From positions 605,344-655,844 of the forward strand of contig NZ_LT904903.1 in assembly GCF_900199725.1 (NCBI RefSeq): DNA of 50,501 bases. The letters are read 5' to 3'. The notes beneath the pieces were generated by a model. The model searched no databases, was not told the origin of the DNA, and saw only the letters and a program-made list of their open reading frames with translations. The stretch comes from Cytobacillus massiliigabonensis (GTDB lineage: Bacteria; Bacillota; Bacilli; Bacillales; Cytobacillaceae). Numbering within the stretch: the first letter of the stretch is position 1; each line of letters opens with the position of its first letter. Of the stretch, positions 34,926 to 44,086 are shown piece by piece. The translations under genes were made by a program, and so were the position numbers.

Positions 34926-35759
34926 CTATTCTTTTTGGAGTTTTGGATCTAGGAAGTCTCGAAGTCCATCACCAACAAAGTTAGCACCTATAGAAATTGT
35001 GAAAATAGCTAAACCAGGGAAGGTGGAAACCCACCAATTTTGAATAACCTTTGCCCCATCTGATACCATTGAACCCCACTCAGGTGTTGGCGGCTGTGTT
35101 CCTAATCCAAGGAAGCTAAGTCCAGAAAACATCAAGATTGCATTCCCAAGGTCAAGCGTAGCCATAACTAATAATGGACCAAAGCTATTTGGTAAAATTT
35201 CTAAAAATAGAATTCGAATATGAGAAGCACCCATCACACGAGAAGCAGTAACATACTCGCTTTCTTTTAAGGATATCACCATTGATCGCATCAATCTTGC
35301 ATAATTGGGCCACCATATAATGGCCATTGCCAGTACTGAGTTTATGATACTTGGTCCAAGTGCGGCAGCAATTACCATTGCCAAAATTAGTGGTGGAAAT
35401 GCCATAATGAGCTCTGAAAAACGCATCATTGCTTCGTCCACTTTCCCGCCTTTATATCCTGCTATTCCGCCAAAGAGGATACCAAAGGAAAAGGCACTTA
35501 TCACTGTAATAATACCTGCTGTTAAAGAAATTCTAGAACCGTACATTACCCGTGAGAACACATCACGGCCCAGCTCGTCAGTTCCGAAGAAATGTGAAAA
35601 GCTTGGAGGCTGGTATCTAATAGATAGATCTTGTGCGGTTGTACTATGTGTAGCAATTAACGGTGCAAAAATGACAACAAGAATCCAAAATGTACAAATA
35701 ATTAATCCAAATTTAAAAAGAAATCCTTTTTGAGTGATAAAAGATTTGAATGTTCTCAT
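34926..35759 (-). CDS. Peptide ABC transporter permease, DppC/OppC type
   Basis: 277 residues, about six helices. An N-terminal helix then a FGTDELGRDVFSRVMYGSRISL segment (read in parts) typical of DppC, and the coupling EAA loop near ASRVMGASHIRILFLEILPN. Start overlaps the dppB-type stop by one base. Second membrane subunit of the importer. Confidence 0.92.
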   Translation of the reverse strand: MRTFKSFITQKGFLFKFGLIICTFWILVVIFAPLIATHSTTAQDLSIRYQPPSFSHFFGTDELGRDVFSRVMYGSRISLTAGIITVISAFSFGILFGGIAGYKGGKVDEAMMRFSELIMAFPPLILAMVIAAALGPSIINSVLAMAIIWWPNYARLMRSMVISLKESEYVTASRVMGASHIRILFLEILPNSFGPLLVMATLDLGNAILMFSGLSFLGLGTQPPTPEWGSMVSDGAKVIQNWWVSTFPGLAIFTISIGANFVGDGLRDFLDPKLQKE

Positions 35760-36772
35760 TATCTATACCTCACTCTCGGATCAATAATCCCATAAAGGAT
35801 ATCAATTAGTAGATTGATAACAACATATATAAAAGCAATTAATAATGAGACGCCGCATATAGCAGGGAAATCAAGTGAAACGGCAGAAAGATAAGCATAT
35901 TGCCCGATTCCTGGCCAAGCAAAAATATTCTCGACAAGCACCATTCCACCTAGCAGATTACAAAATCCGATACCGGCTACTGTAATAACAGGTATCATTG
36001 AATTAGAAATTGCATGCCTAACGATTATCGCTGATTCTTTCAGCCCCTTTGATCTAGCTGTACGTATGTAGTCCATTGACATCACTTCAAGCAAATTAGA
36101 TCTTGTTTGACGAGCAATTAATCCCATCGTAAAAAATCCTAGCACCGTCCCTGGTAGGATCAAGTGCATTGCAACATCAGCAAATAATTGAAAATCCCCA
36201 CTAACAAGTGAATCTAGCAGCAGTAGACCTGTTCCTCCTTCTGGAGTTGATGATCTTGCATCAATTCGACCTGGACCTGGTGTAATGCCTAAGACCGAGG
36301 AGAAGATATTGAGCGAAATTAAAGCAAACCAAAAACTTGGTATGGAAACCCCGCTAATAGAAACAGTACGAATGATATGATCAATAGGTTTGTTTCGGAA
36401 TATAGCAGAAATTATTCCAAATAAAATCCCAAGGACTAAGGCAATTATCATAGCTACTACAGATAGTTCAAATGTTGCTGGGAAGAATTGCATTAAATCA
36501 TCCAACACAGGTCTGCCAGTTCGAATAGAGGTACCTAAATCACCAGTCAATAAGTGTTGGAAGTACAAAATTAACTGGCTAAATAGAGATCGGTCAAGTC
36601 CCCACTTTTCTTTAAAAGCAGCAACAATTTCAGGATTATTCATTGCACTTTGGCTCAAATTTGCTGCAACTGGATCACTAGGCACTAAATGCGAAAGAAT
36701 AAAAACGAAAAGTGCTACACCAAATAATAAGAAAAGCAGAAACAATAGACGTCTACCAATAAATCTAAGCAA
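35759..36772 (-). CDS. Peptide ABC transporter permease, DppB/OppB type
   Basis: 337 residues, about six helices, with the start MLRFIGRRLLFLLFLLFG and the EAA loop TARSKGLKESAIIVRHAISN (typical DppB). Start TTG 36772 with a GGGGGCG site. A hairpin (36813-36821 with 36842-36850) lies between it and the preceding binding-protein gene, a usual place to lower permease expression relative to the binding protein. Confidence 0.92.
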   Translation of the reverse strand: MLRFIGRRLLFLLFLLFGVALFVFILSHLVPSDPVAANLSQSAMNNPEIVAAFKEKWGLDRSLFSQLILYFQHLLTGDLGTSIRTGRPVLDDLMQFFPATFELSVVAMIIALVLGILFGIISAIFRNKPIDHIIRTVSISGVSIPSFWFALISLNIFSSVLGITPGPGRIDARSSTPEGGTGLLLLDSLVSGDFQLFADVAMHLILPGTVLGFFTMGLIARQTRSNLLEVMSMDYIRTARSKGLKESAIIVRHAISNSMIPVITVAGIGFCNLLGGMVLVENIFAWPGIGQYAYLSAVSLDFPAICGVSLLIAFIYVVINLLIDILYGIIDPRVRYR

Positions 36773-36812
36773 TACGGATCACGCCCCCAACAAAGAACAA
36801 GATTGCTTCTGA

Positions 36813-36850
36813 ATAGCTATCGTGAGCAGTTGTCTGCCTTGGATAGCTAT
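36813..36850 (-). promoter_or_regulatory. Intercistronic hairpin between binding-protein and permease genes
   Basis: ATAGCTATC (36813-36821) and GATAGCTAT (36842-36850) pair perfectly and lie just downstream (minus strand) of the binding-protein stop. Likely stabilises the upstream mRNA or causes partial termination. Confidence 0.5.
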
Positions 36851-36866
36851 CTGATGATTCGGAATA

Positions 36867-38456
36867 TTATTCAGAAAGCTTTAATTCATTTAAATGCAGC
36901 TTAAGTAGATCATTATAAGAAGCACCTTCAAGTCGGGAGCTTACCGCAAATGATTTAGGGTGCTGTACTAAAAATGCATAAGGGCTATTCTCAGCCATTA
37001 TTTCTTGCATCTTACCGGAAATTTCTGCACGTTTTGACTCATCAATTTCCACTTTTGCTTGTTTAGCTAAACTTACTAATTCAGAGTTATCTTGGGGTTC
37101 CCAATTCGCACGTTCTCCTACAATATCGCCAGGGATAAATGCTAATTGATTACTTAAATCATAGTAGTCAGGTGACCAATGCATGACAAGGAATGGAGTC
37201 TTGCCATTTCGATAGTCTTCAATTACAACACCAACTTCTCCCGTTTGAATTTCTACATTGATATTAATTTTCGCAAGATCTTCTTTTACCTTTTCAGCTA
37301 TTGTTACCCATGAAAGCCCTTCAGAATCGTAGTTAGCGGCTGTTAGAGGTATCGTGAAGCCATTCTCATACCCTGCTTGCTTCATCAAGTCCTTTGCCTT
37401 TTCTATACTTTGATAATTATCTGGTCTTGATTTCGCACCGACAAAGCCTTCTTGCACAAATGACATTGGCAGCAGCGCACCATCACCTGCTAATTGTTTG
37501 AATCCTTCATAGTCAAGTGCATAGCGGACCGCCTGCTGAACAAGTGGATCGGCCATTTCTTTACCTATTTCAGTGCTATTATTCATTAGCAAAAATGAAA
37601 TGGTTGAAGTTGGTGAAGACACAACCTTAGAATTTCCACCCTCTTGAATATTTTTCACTTGGTCAGGTCCAACACTTAATGCAACATCAATTTCACCTTT
37701 TTCAAGCGCTTGAATTTGCGTGTTTGGATCAGGGATTTCTTTGATAATAATCTTATTCGCATTCACAGTACCCGTATAATTAGGATTTTTTTCAAGCACC
37801 ATCTCTGTATTTGGCGTCCACTTCTTCAATACATATGGTCCACTGCCTGCCGAAGTTCCATCAAGGAAAGTGGATGCCGCATCTGTTGTGCTAGCATTAT
37901 CTGCATCTGAACCGCCGTTTTCCTTCACAACTTTGCTATCCACAACGGCAAAGGCATTACTTGTGAGTTTTGCAAGAAAGGATGCATCCTGCTCATGAAG
38001 TGTGACAACAACCGTTTTGTCATCTGGTGCTTCTACTTTTGCAACCCCTTCTGCAAGAGCTGAAGCATTATCTTTTATATTTTTAGTGCGATTAAAGCTG
38101 AAAACAACATCATTTGCAGTTACAGCATTTCCGCTTGAAAATTTACGCCCCTCGTCCAGAGTGAATGTATACACAAGTCCTGATTCATCTACAGAGTATT
38201 CTTTTGCAAGGGCTGGCTTTGGCGTGAGATCTGACCCTTCCAACATGTATAAATTTTCATATGTTGCATAAAAATAGAAATTCCCAAACACTTCATAAGC
38301 ACGAGCAGGATCCAAGGTTTTCCAATCAGAAGCTACCCCTACAACGATTGTATCGGTATTTGATGAAGATGATCCTCCACTTTCCTCCTTCTTACTACAT
38401 GCGATTAGTGATAAAGTCAAAATCAATGTAATAACTAATAAAGCAATTTTTTTCAC
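36867..38456 (-). CDS. Extracellular solute-binding lipoprotein, family 5 (peptide type)
   Basis: 529 residues. A lipoprotein signal MKKIALLVITLILTLSLIAC (lipobox LIAC, Cys 20) is followed by a Ser-rich linker and a family-5 domain (ASDWKTLDPARAYEV, ATYENLYMLEG, LDEGRKFSSGNAVTANDVVFSF read in parts). It captures peptides, nickel or other solutes for the permease pair; specificity is not readable. GTG at 38456 is preferred because AAAGGGG precedes it and gives a proper signal peptide; the longer frame starts outside the signal. Confidence 0.9.
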   Translation of the reverse strand: MKKIALLVITLILTLSLIACSKKEESGGSSSSNTDTIVVGVASDWKTLDPARAYEVFGNFYFYATYENLYMLEGSDLTPKPALAKEYSVDESGLVYTFTLDEGRKFSSGNAVTANDVVFSFNRTKNIKDNASALAEGVAKVEAPDDKTVVVTLHEQDASFLAKLTSNAFAVVDSKVVKENGGSDADNASTTDAASTFLDGTSAGSGPYVLKKWTPNTEMVLEKNPNYTGTVNANKIIIKEIPDPNTQIQALEKGEIDVALSVGPDQVKNIQEGGNSKVVSSPTSTISFLLMNNSTEIGKEMADPLVQQAVRYALDYEGFKQLAGDGALLPMSFVQEGFVGAKSRPDNYQSIEKAKDLMKQAGYENGFTIPLTAANYDSEGLSWVTIAEKVKEDLAKININVEIQTGEVGVVIEDYRNGKTPFLVMHWSPDYYDLSNQLAFIPGDIVGERANWEPQDNSELVSLAKQAKVEIDESKRAEISGKMQEIMAENSPYAFLVQHPKSFAVSSRLEGASYNDLLKLHLNELKLSE

Positions 38457-38490
38457 TATCCAAGACCCCTTTTCTATAAAATTTATAGAA

Positions 38491-39495
38491 TCACTTTGTA
38501 CATATATGACACGCAACAAAGTGGTTACTACTTGTTTGAATGAAATCTGGCTCCTTAGTTTTACAAATATCCATTACTGCTGGACATCTTGTGTGAAACC
38601 GGCAGCCAGATGGCGGATTAGATGGACTTGGAACATCCCCTGTGAGAATAATCTTCTCTCGGGGTTCTCCACATATATCTGGAATAGAAGAGAGGAGTGC
38701 CTTTGTGTATGGATGCTGCGTTTGTTCATATAGATTATCACGCGTTGTCAGTTCAACAATTTTACCTAAATACATAACTGCGACTCGATCACTAATATGG
38801 TGAACGACGCTTAGATCATGTGAGATAAATAGATAGGTAAGGTTCAATTGTTTCTGCAGATCCTCTAGTAAGTTAATCACTTGTGCCTGTATCGATACAT
38901 CCAAAGCCGAGACAGGTTCGTCGCATACAATAAGCTCTGGACCGAGTGCCAATGCTCTAGCAATTCCCACCCTCTGTTTCTGCCCGCCTGACATTTCATG
39001 AGGAAATCTATCTAAAAAGCGACTGGCTAGACCGACCATATCCATTAGCTCCATAATTTTTGCTTCACCATTTTTCATTTTATGAATTTTGAATGGTTCT
39101 AATAGAATTTGTTTGATGGTTCTTCGAGGATTTAAGCAAGCAGATGGATCTTGAAAAATCAATTGTGCTTGCTTGGCAAAATTTTTCCGTTTTGATTTAG
39201 GGATATTTGAATTATCTTCGCCATTAAACAAAATTTTAGATCCGCGATCTGGTGTATAAAGACCTAGAAGTGTTCTGCCTAACGTACTTTTGCCACAGCC
39301 GCTTTCACCGACAAGACTAAATGTTTCCCCCTTTTTTATCTTAAAAGAAACATCGTCTACTGCTTTAAGCAAACCCTTTTTTCCATCAGGACTTTTTATT
39401 TGAAAAGTCTTCTTTAAGTGTGAAACCTCTAGAATGTTTTTTTGGACATCATGATTGGATGTTTTTGCTATGCTATTTGTATTATTATGTTGCAT
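38491..39495 (-). CDS. Peptide ABC transporter ATP-binding protein, DppF/OppF type
   Basis: 334 residues with Walker A GESGCGKST, signature LSGGQ-type MSGGQKQRVGIARAL, Walker B LIVCDEPVSALD, switch His in FISHDL, and the Cys-containing C-terminal motif CRFHTRCPAVMDICKTKEPDF (read in parts) of this subfamily. The ATG at 39495 overlaps the end of the DppD-type gene by 11 bases and has GTGAGG upstream. Confidence 0.92.
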   Translation of the reverse strand: MQHNNTNSIAKTSNHDVQKNILEVSHLKKTFQIKSPDGKKGLLKAVDDVSFKIKKGETFSLVGESGCGKSTLGRTLLGLYTPDRGSKILFNGEDNSNIPKSKRKNFAKQAQLIFQDPSACLNPRRTIKQILLEPFKIHKMKNGEAKIMELMDMVGLASRFLDRFPHEMSGGQKQRVGIARALALGPELIVCDEPVSALDVSIQAQVINLLEDLQKQLNLTYLFISHDLSVVHHISDRVAVMYLGKIVELTTRDNLYEQTQHPYTKALLSSIPDICGEPREKIILTGDVPSPSNPPSGCRFHTRCPAVMDICKTKEPDFIQTSSNHFVACHICTK

Positions 39496-40480
39496 ATACC
39501 TCACCAGCCTTTTCTGCTTCATCATAAATAAAGCATTTTACTTCACGACCATCTTCTAGTTGATATAATGGAGGCATTTCTACTTTGCATCTCTCTGTTG
39601 CATATTTACATCGGGGATGAAAGCTGCAGCCACTTGGCATTTTCAATGCGTCAGGGACTGTGCCTTCGATAGCCTCTAGTCTTTCTACTTTACTGGAAAT
39701 CTTTGGTATAGCATTGAGCAATCCTTTTGTATACGGATGAAGAGGATCAGCAAATACTAAATCAGTTGGACTTTTTTCAACGATTTGTCCAGTGTACATG
39801 ACTACTACTTTCTCACACATTTCTTTCACAACACCTAAATCATGGGTGATCATGATAATACTCATATCTCTTTTTTTCTTAAGATTGTTCATTAAATCTA
39901 GAATTTGCGCTTGGATCGTAACATCTAATGCTGTAGTAGGCTCATCCGCAATTAATAGTTTGGTATTACAAGCTAAAGCAATAGCGATCATGATTCTTTG
40001 CCGCATTCCCCCAGACATTTGATGCGGATATTCATGAAATCTCTGCTCAGGGGAAGGGATTCCCACCATTCTGAGCATCTCAATTGCATAATTTTTTGCC
40101 TCTTGCTTACTCACATTTTTTTGGTGAATTAGGATTGGCTCCATGATCTGCTTGCCACAAGTATGTAGAGGATTAAGGGAGGTCATTGGTTCTTGAAATA
40201 TCATCGATATAGACTTTCCTCTAATTTTCCTCATTTCCTTATGTGAAATTTTTAATAAATCTACACCATCAAAATCAATATTTCCAGTTATTTCAGCATT
40301 AGCATGTTGCAAAAGTCCCATTATGGTAAGGGAGGTAACACTTTTGCCACTACCACTTTCACCAACGATTCCTAGTGAACTGCCATGAGCTAATTCAAAG
40401 CTTAAATTGTCCACTGCTTTGACAACACCTTGGCGTGACTTGAATTTTATCGTCAAATCTTTCACTTTTAGTAATGTCAT
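39485..40480 (-). CDS. Peptide ABC transporter ATP-binding protein, DppD/OppD type
   Basis: 331 residues with Walker A GESGSGKS, signature MSGGMRQRIMIAIALA, Walker B LLIADEPTTALDVT, switch His in ITHDL and the C-terminal GCSFHPRCKYATERC motif. ATG 40480 follows AGGTGG. First transporter gene after the regulator; order here is D, F, A (binding protein), B, C, cupin on the minus strand. Confidence 0.93.
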   Translation of the reverse strand: MTLLKVKDLTIKFKSRQGVVKAVDNLSFELAHGSSLGIVGESGSGKSVTSLTIMGLLQHANAEITGNIDFDGVDLLKISHKEMRKIRGKSISMIFQEPMTSLNPLHTCGKQIMEPILIHQKNVSKQEAKNYAIEMLRMVGIPSPEQRFHEYPHQMSGGMRQRIMIAIALACNTKLLIADEPTTALDVTIQAQILDLMNNLKKKRDMSIIMITHDLGVVKEMCEKVVVMYTGQIVEKSPTDLVFADPLHPYTKGLLNAIPKISSKVERLEAIEGTVPDALKMPSGCSFHPRCKYATERCKVEMPPLYQLEDGREVKCFIYDEAEKAGEVYAT

Positions 40481-40581
40481 CAGTTCCACCTTTTTCAAAT
40501 AGATTGTTAGAAAAAATTCTAAAACATGAGTAGTATAGAACAACAGATGTCCCATGAAACCTTGAAACTTTTTATGTTTAT

Positions 40582-41127
40582 TTAATTAAAGATAACTGGA
40601 GTGATCACAGAGAGTAATATTGTTTCCTGATCAAGCGGATTCTCCCATATATGGGGAAGGGTTGAAGGGAAGTGGACTGCTTCTCCTTCGCGTAAATAAT
40701 ATTCCGTTTGATCTACAGTGAGTAATACCGCTCCTTTAAGAACGTAATAAAATTCTTCACCCGGATGTTTAACAGGTTCATTTTCTTTTTGATGCGGCTT
40801 TATTGTTACGAGAAATGGTTCTATTTTTCTATCTGTAAAATTATTACTCAATCTAATATAAGTAGAATCTGAACTTTCTATTTTAAAAGGCTTTTGATCT
40901 TGCTTTTTTACTGCGTAATTTAAACTTTCCGTTTCTTCGAAGAAATGAATCATTTTCACTCCAAACGCATCCGCAATTTTTTTTAATGAGGTGATGGCAA
41001 GGGAGGAAGTACCTCTCTCTATTTGCGATAGAAAACTAACAGATAGATCTGTTTTTTCACTTAAATCTTTTAAAGTCATACCTTGTTCAAACCTTAATTG
41101 TTTGATTTTTTGAAAAATTTCTTCCAT
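40582..41127 (-). CDS. Xre-family regulator with C-terminal cupin domain
   Basis: 181 residues. Helix-turn-helix at ~1-60 (LRFEQGMTLKDLSEKTDLSVSFLSQIERG read in parts) and a cupin_2 domain at ~105-180 (KHPGEEFYYVLKG; GEAVHFPSTLPHIWENP). Cupin-containing Xre regulators sense small molecules and usually control the adjacent uptake or metabolic operon. Same strand and directly upstream of the peptide importer, so it is the probable operon regulator. A palindrome in its own promoter region (41181-41197) may be its operator. Confidence 0.88.
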   Translation of the reverse strand: MEEIFQKIKQLRFEQGMTLKDLSEKTDLSVSFLSQIERGTSSLAITSLKKIADAFGVKMIHFFEETESLNYAVKKQDQKPFKIESSDSTYIRLSNNFTDRKIEPFLVTIKPHQKENEPVKHPGEEFYYVLKGAVLLTVDQTEYYLREGEAVHFPSTLPHIWENPLDQETILLSVITPVIFN

Positions 41128-41180
41128 AACTTAATTCCTTTCTTTTAATTGAGGAATAATTACTGTATTACTTAAATTAT

Positions 41181-41197
41181 TTATGATTTTATCATAA
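41181..41197 (-). promoter_or_regulatory. Palindrome upstream of the Xre-cupin regulator
   Basis: TTATGAT-TTT-ATCATAA: 7-bp perfect inverted arms with a 3-bp centre, 54 bp upstream of the regulator start, in AT-rich DNA. A dyad suits a dimeric Xre protein; the link is inference. Confidence 0.45.
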
Positions 41198-41631
41198 TTA
41201 TTTTCAATGTAAATGAATATTTTAAATATTTTTTATTGTCATAATATAATGTTATTTTTCGATACTTTTGTAATATAGTGTCAGACTTCTCTTAACAGCA
41301 AAATTTAAAATGCATTCTATGATGCGCTTTAAGGTTTTATATTATTAAAGCGATTGGCTTAAGCTACACTTAAATGCTGGCGTGGTTTAATAAAAGTTTG
41401 TCCGTTTTCACATTTAATTCAATAGATATACTCAATGCTGTTACAGGCATTATAAAATAGCAGACATGTAGATACTAACTATCGGAAGAAGCGGCAAATA
41501 AATGTAATTTTTCGTTCTAAGTTTTTAGCGTAAATACTAATATATCTATACGAAGATACTTAATAATATTTCCTATTTATTAAGTATCCGATTGTATGAT
41601 ATTATTTTTAAAAAAAGAAGAGGTCTATCAT
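41198..41631 (+). other. Gene-free leader of the ECF-transporter S-component gene
   Basis: No gene in the ~500-bp divergent gap. Apart from the hairpin described at 41555-41588 I see no recognisable riboswitch (no TPP, FMN, preQ1 or cobalamin core) and no clear promoter. Confidence 0.5.
41555..41588 (+). promoter_or_regulatory. 12-bp perfect inverted repeat upstream of the S-component gene
   Basis: GATACTTAATAA (41555-41566) and TTATTAAGTATC (41577-41588), with a 10-bp spacer, 43 bp before ATG 41632. No T-run follows, so an operator or translation-control hairpin is more likely than a terminator. Confidence 0.5.
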
Positions 41632-42153
41632 ATGAATTCAACATCCTTAACGACAGGAACAGCTAAAACCAAAATCTTAGTTATTAATGCACTTTTCATT
41701 GCATTAACGCTAGTAGCCACGATGTTCATCAACATAAAGCTCCCAATAATGGGGAATGGAGGACTAATCCATTTAGGAAACGTGCCCCTATTTATTGCAG
41801 CTTTGGTTTACGGCAAAAAAACAGGTGCTATCGCAGGTGCCTTTGGAATGGCATTTTTTGATCTTATATCTGGCTGGGCATTATGGGCACCATTTACATT
41901 CATCATCGTTGGTTTAATGGGCTTCTCAGCTGGATTTATTTCTGAAAAGGTACCTGGCAAAAGAGTCTTAGTCAACTCTCTAGCAGTTGCAGCTGCTCTT
42001 GTAATAAAAGTTGTTGGCTATTATTTTGCCGAAGTAATTATTTACGGCAACTGGGTGCTGCCATTCGGTTCTATCCCTGGAAACATTATGCAGGTCTTAA
42101 TAGCAGGTATAATTGTAGTTCCTCTTGTAGGACGCTTAAAGAAATTTGCATGA
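41632..42153 (+). CDS. ECF transporter S component (vitamin-type substrate binding)
   Basis: 173-residue membrane protein with about six helices. The N-terminal AKTKILVINALFIALTLVATMF and IHLGNVPLFIAALVYGKKTGAIAGAFGMAFFDLISG (read in parts) have the form of energy-coupling-factor S components (ECF-ribofla_trS-like family). The energising EcfA/T proteins are not in this window and are probably shared. Substrate unknown. ATG 41632 follows GAAGAGG; a longer frame from 41596 lacks a binding site. Terminator at 42210-42248. Confidence 0.8.
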   Translation: MNSTSLTTGTAKTKILVINALFIALTLVATMFINIKLPIMGNGGLIHLGNVPLFIAALVYGKKTGAIAGAFGMAFFDLISGWALWAPFTFIIVGLMGFSAGFISEKVPGKRVLVNSLAVAAALVIKVVGYYFAEVIIYGNWVLPFGSIPGNIMQVLIAGIIVVPLVGRLKKFA

Positions 42154-42209
42154 TAACAAAGTATTTTTCATATAATATCCAGCAGCAAAAATGAAAAGTA
42201 AAAGATTTA

Positions 42210-42248
42210 AAATGGTTCAGTTTTTTAAACACTGGACCATTAATTTTT
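42210..42248 (+). terminator. Terminator after the S-component gene
   Basis: Arms AATGGTTCAGT (42211-42221) and ACTGGACCATT (42231-42241) pair with one mismatch, then TTTTT. Confidence 0.8.
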
Positions 42249-42259
42249 AGAAGCTGATT

Positions 42260-42392
42260 TTGTCTCATAGAATCATGCGATGGGACAATGTCTAATTCCT
42301 ATCATTAACTTTGTCTCGTAGAACCATTCTATGAGACAATTTCTTTTTTCCTGTCACTAACCTTTATTTCATAGGCTCATATTATGAGACAG
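42260..42392. repeat. Three tandem 29-bp palindromes (~52-bp period)
   Basis: Units at 42260-42288, 42311-42339 and 42364-42392. The middle copy is nearly perfect: TTGTCTCGTAGAA and TTCTATGAGACAA around CCA. The spacers between them are also alike (TCTAATTCC/TTCTTTTTTCC, then ATCATTAAC/GTCACTAAC), so the true unit is about 52 bp. Located between the S-component terminator and the MATE gene. Confidence 0.7.
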
Positions 42393-42524
42393 ATTCCTTT
42401 TCCACTCTCTTGCTGTCCCGATAACCCATTCAAAAGTCCAGTCCCATAAAGCAAGTCTATTTCCTTTTAAACCTATTTTAGGTAAACTAAGTTCCATATC
42501 CTTTTAGAAAAGAAGGTTTGACCA

Positions 42525-43895
42525 GTGCCAAGCGAAAATAACAAGTATCAAAATCAATCATTGTTTAGTATTACATGGCCGCTTTTTATTGAAATTTCTC
42601 TGCATATGAGTGTTGGGATTATTGCGACATTAATTTTAAGCGGCTATTCGGATAAGGCTGTTGCGGGTGTTGGGGTAGCCAATCAGATTATTAATATCTT
42701 TATCTTAATTTTTAATGTAACTGTCATTGGGGCAATGATTTTAATCGGTCAAAATTTAGGTGCGAACCAATTAAAACGGGCACGCCAGCTTGCCCGCTCG
42801 GCTTTTGGAATAAATTTATGGGTTGGCGTCGTAATGACTGTTGTTGTTGTCTTGTTTGGTGATGTGTTTTTACGATTTTATGGGTTAAGTGGGGAGATTT
42901 ATGATTTTGCTCTTACGTTCCTAACCATTACAGGTATCTCGCTTGTACTTGAAGCCATTTCCCTTGCATTAAGTGCTGTTTTGCGCAGTTATGGTCATAC
43001 AAAAGAAGCAATGGTTATGACGGTTATGATGAATATTATTAGTGTTACGGGTTATTTTATTGCGATTAAAGGCTGGTTTGGAATACCAGTTACAGGGGTT
43101 GCAGGCGTTTCGTATTCTATCATTATCGCGAGGGTTTTTCTTGTTCTAGCTTTGCTTTACTTTGTTTATAAAATATTATATTTAAAGTTTTCTATAAAAG
43201 ATATTTTTTCAATTAGTAAAATAGATATTAAGGAAATCTTTCACATCGGGATTCCGTCAGCTGGAGAAAATCTTTCCTACCAGCTATCTCAAATTGTGAT
43301 CACAAGCTTTGTTGCTATGATTGGGGACGATGCGTTAGCGGCTCGTGTATATATTATTAATCTTTCCATGCTTTGCTATTTATTCACAATGGCAATTGCA
43401 CAAGGAACTCAGCTGCTGATTGCGCGATATATTGGAGCAAAGGACTATGATAGAACCTTAAAACGTGGACTTAAGACATTAAAAATATCGATGGTTGTAT
43501 CGTTAGTCGTGTCGCTTGCGATTGCCCTAACTGGTGAGCCAGTATTAGCAGTGTTTACTGACGAATCTAGCATTATTTCGATTGGACTCCCTGTTCTCTG
43601 GGCCATTGTATTTATTGAACCTGGCCGTGCGATGAACATTGTATTGATGGGATCTTTAAAATCTGTCGGAGACGTACGTTTTCCTGTTGTTATAGGCATT
43701 ATTTGCATGTGGGGAGTCGCGGTTGTATTTAGCTACCTTTTCGGTATTATCTTTGGATTAGGGCTGCTGGGAATTTGGATAGCTCAAGGATTTGATGAAT
43801 GGATTCGTGGAATCTTTGCGCTAAGACGCTGGTTATCTAAACCGTGGTTAAAGAAAAGGGCAGCAAAGTATGAAATTGCAGCAAATAAAGGATAA
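42525..43895 (+). CDS. MATE-family efflux transporter
   Basis: 456 residues with about twelve membrane helices in two related halves. N-terminal ITWPLFIEISLHMSVG and QNLGANQLKRARQLARSAF (half 1), and RYIGAKDYDRTLKRGLKTL (half 2), match MATE (NorM/DinF-like) transporters, which export cationic compounds using Na+ or H+. Start GTG 42525 with a weak AAGAAGG site. A terminator follows at 43939-43970. Confidence 0.9.
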   Translation: MPSENNKYQNQSLFSITWPLFIEISLHMSVGIIATLILSGYSDKAVAGVGVANQIINIFILIFNVTVIGAMILIGQNLGANQLKRARQLARSAFGINLWVGVVMTVVVVLFGDVFLRFYGLSGEIYDFALTFLTITGISLVLEAISLALSAVLRSYGHTKEAMVMTVMMNIISVTGYFIAIKGWFGIPVTGVAGVSYSIIIARVFLVLALLYFVYKILYLKFSIKDIFSISKIDIKEIFHIGIPSAGENLSYQLSQIVITSFVAMIGDDALAARVYIINLSMLCYLFTMAIAQGTQLLIARYIGAKDYDRTLKRGLKTLKISMVVSLVVSLAIALTGEPVLAVFTDESSIISIGLPVLWAIVFIEPGRAMNIVLMGSLKSVGDVRFPVVIGIICMWGVAVVFSYLFGIIFGLGLLGIWIAQGFDEWIRGIFALRRWLSKPWLKKRAAKYEIAANKG

Positions 43896-43938
43896 TGAGT
43901 AATTCACGGATTATTCAATTAAGTATGTTTTTAATGGC

Positions 43939-43970
43939 AAGAGGACAAATTATTATTTGTTCTCTTTTTT
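43939..43970 (+). terminator. MATE gene terminator
   Basis: AAGAGGACAAAT (43939-43950) pairs with ATTTGTTCTCTT (43955-43966), followed by Ts. Confidence 0.85.
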
Positions 43971-44086
43971 CTAGAAACTTTATTCCAACTTGCCGATAGT
44001 GCTTCTAGGATAATACGTATAGCTGAGAATACTTACTTGAAATATTATTAAAAAAATAAGTAGAAACGATAAATAAGGAGACCAAG

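Noticed and set aside
41200..41631. Vitamin riboswitch before the S-component gene
   Set aside because: Looked for TPP, FMN, preQ1 and cobalamin cores; none is visible. A covariance search would settle it.
42260..42392. CRISPR array
   Set aside because: Only three units, each itself a long palindrome, with spacers similar to each other; no cas genes nearby.
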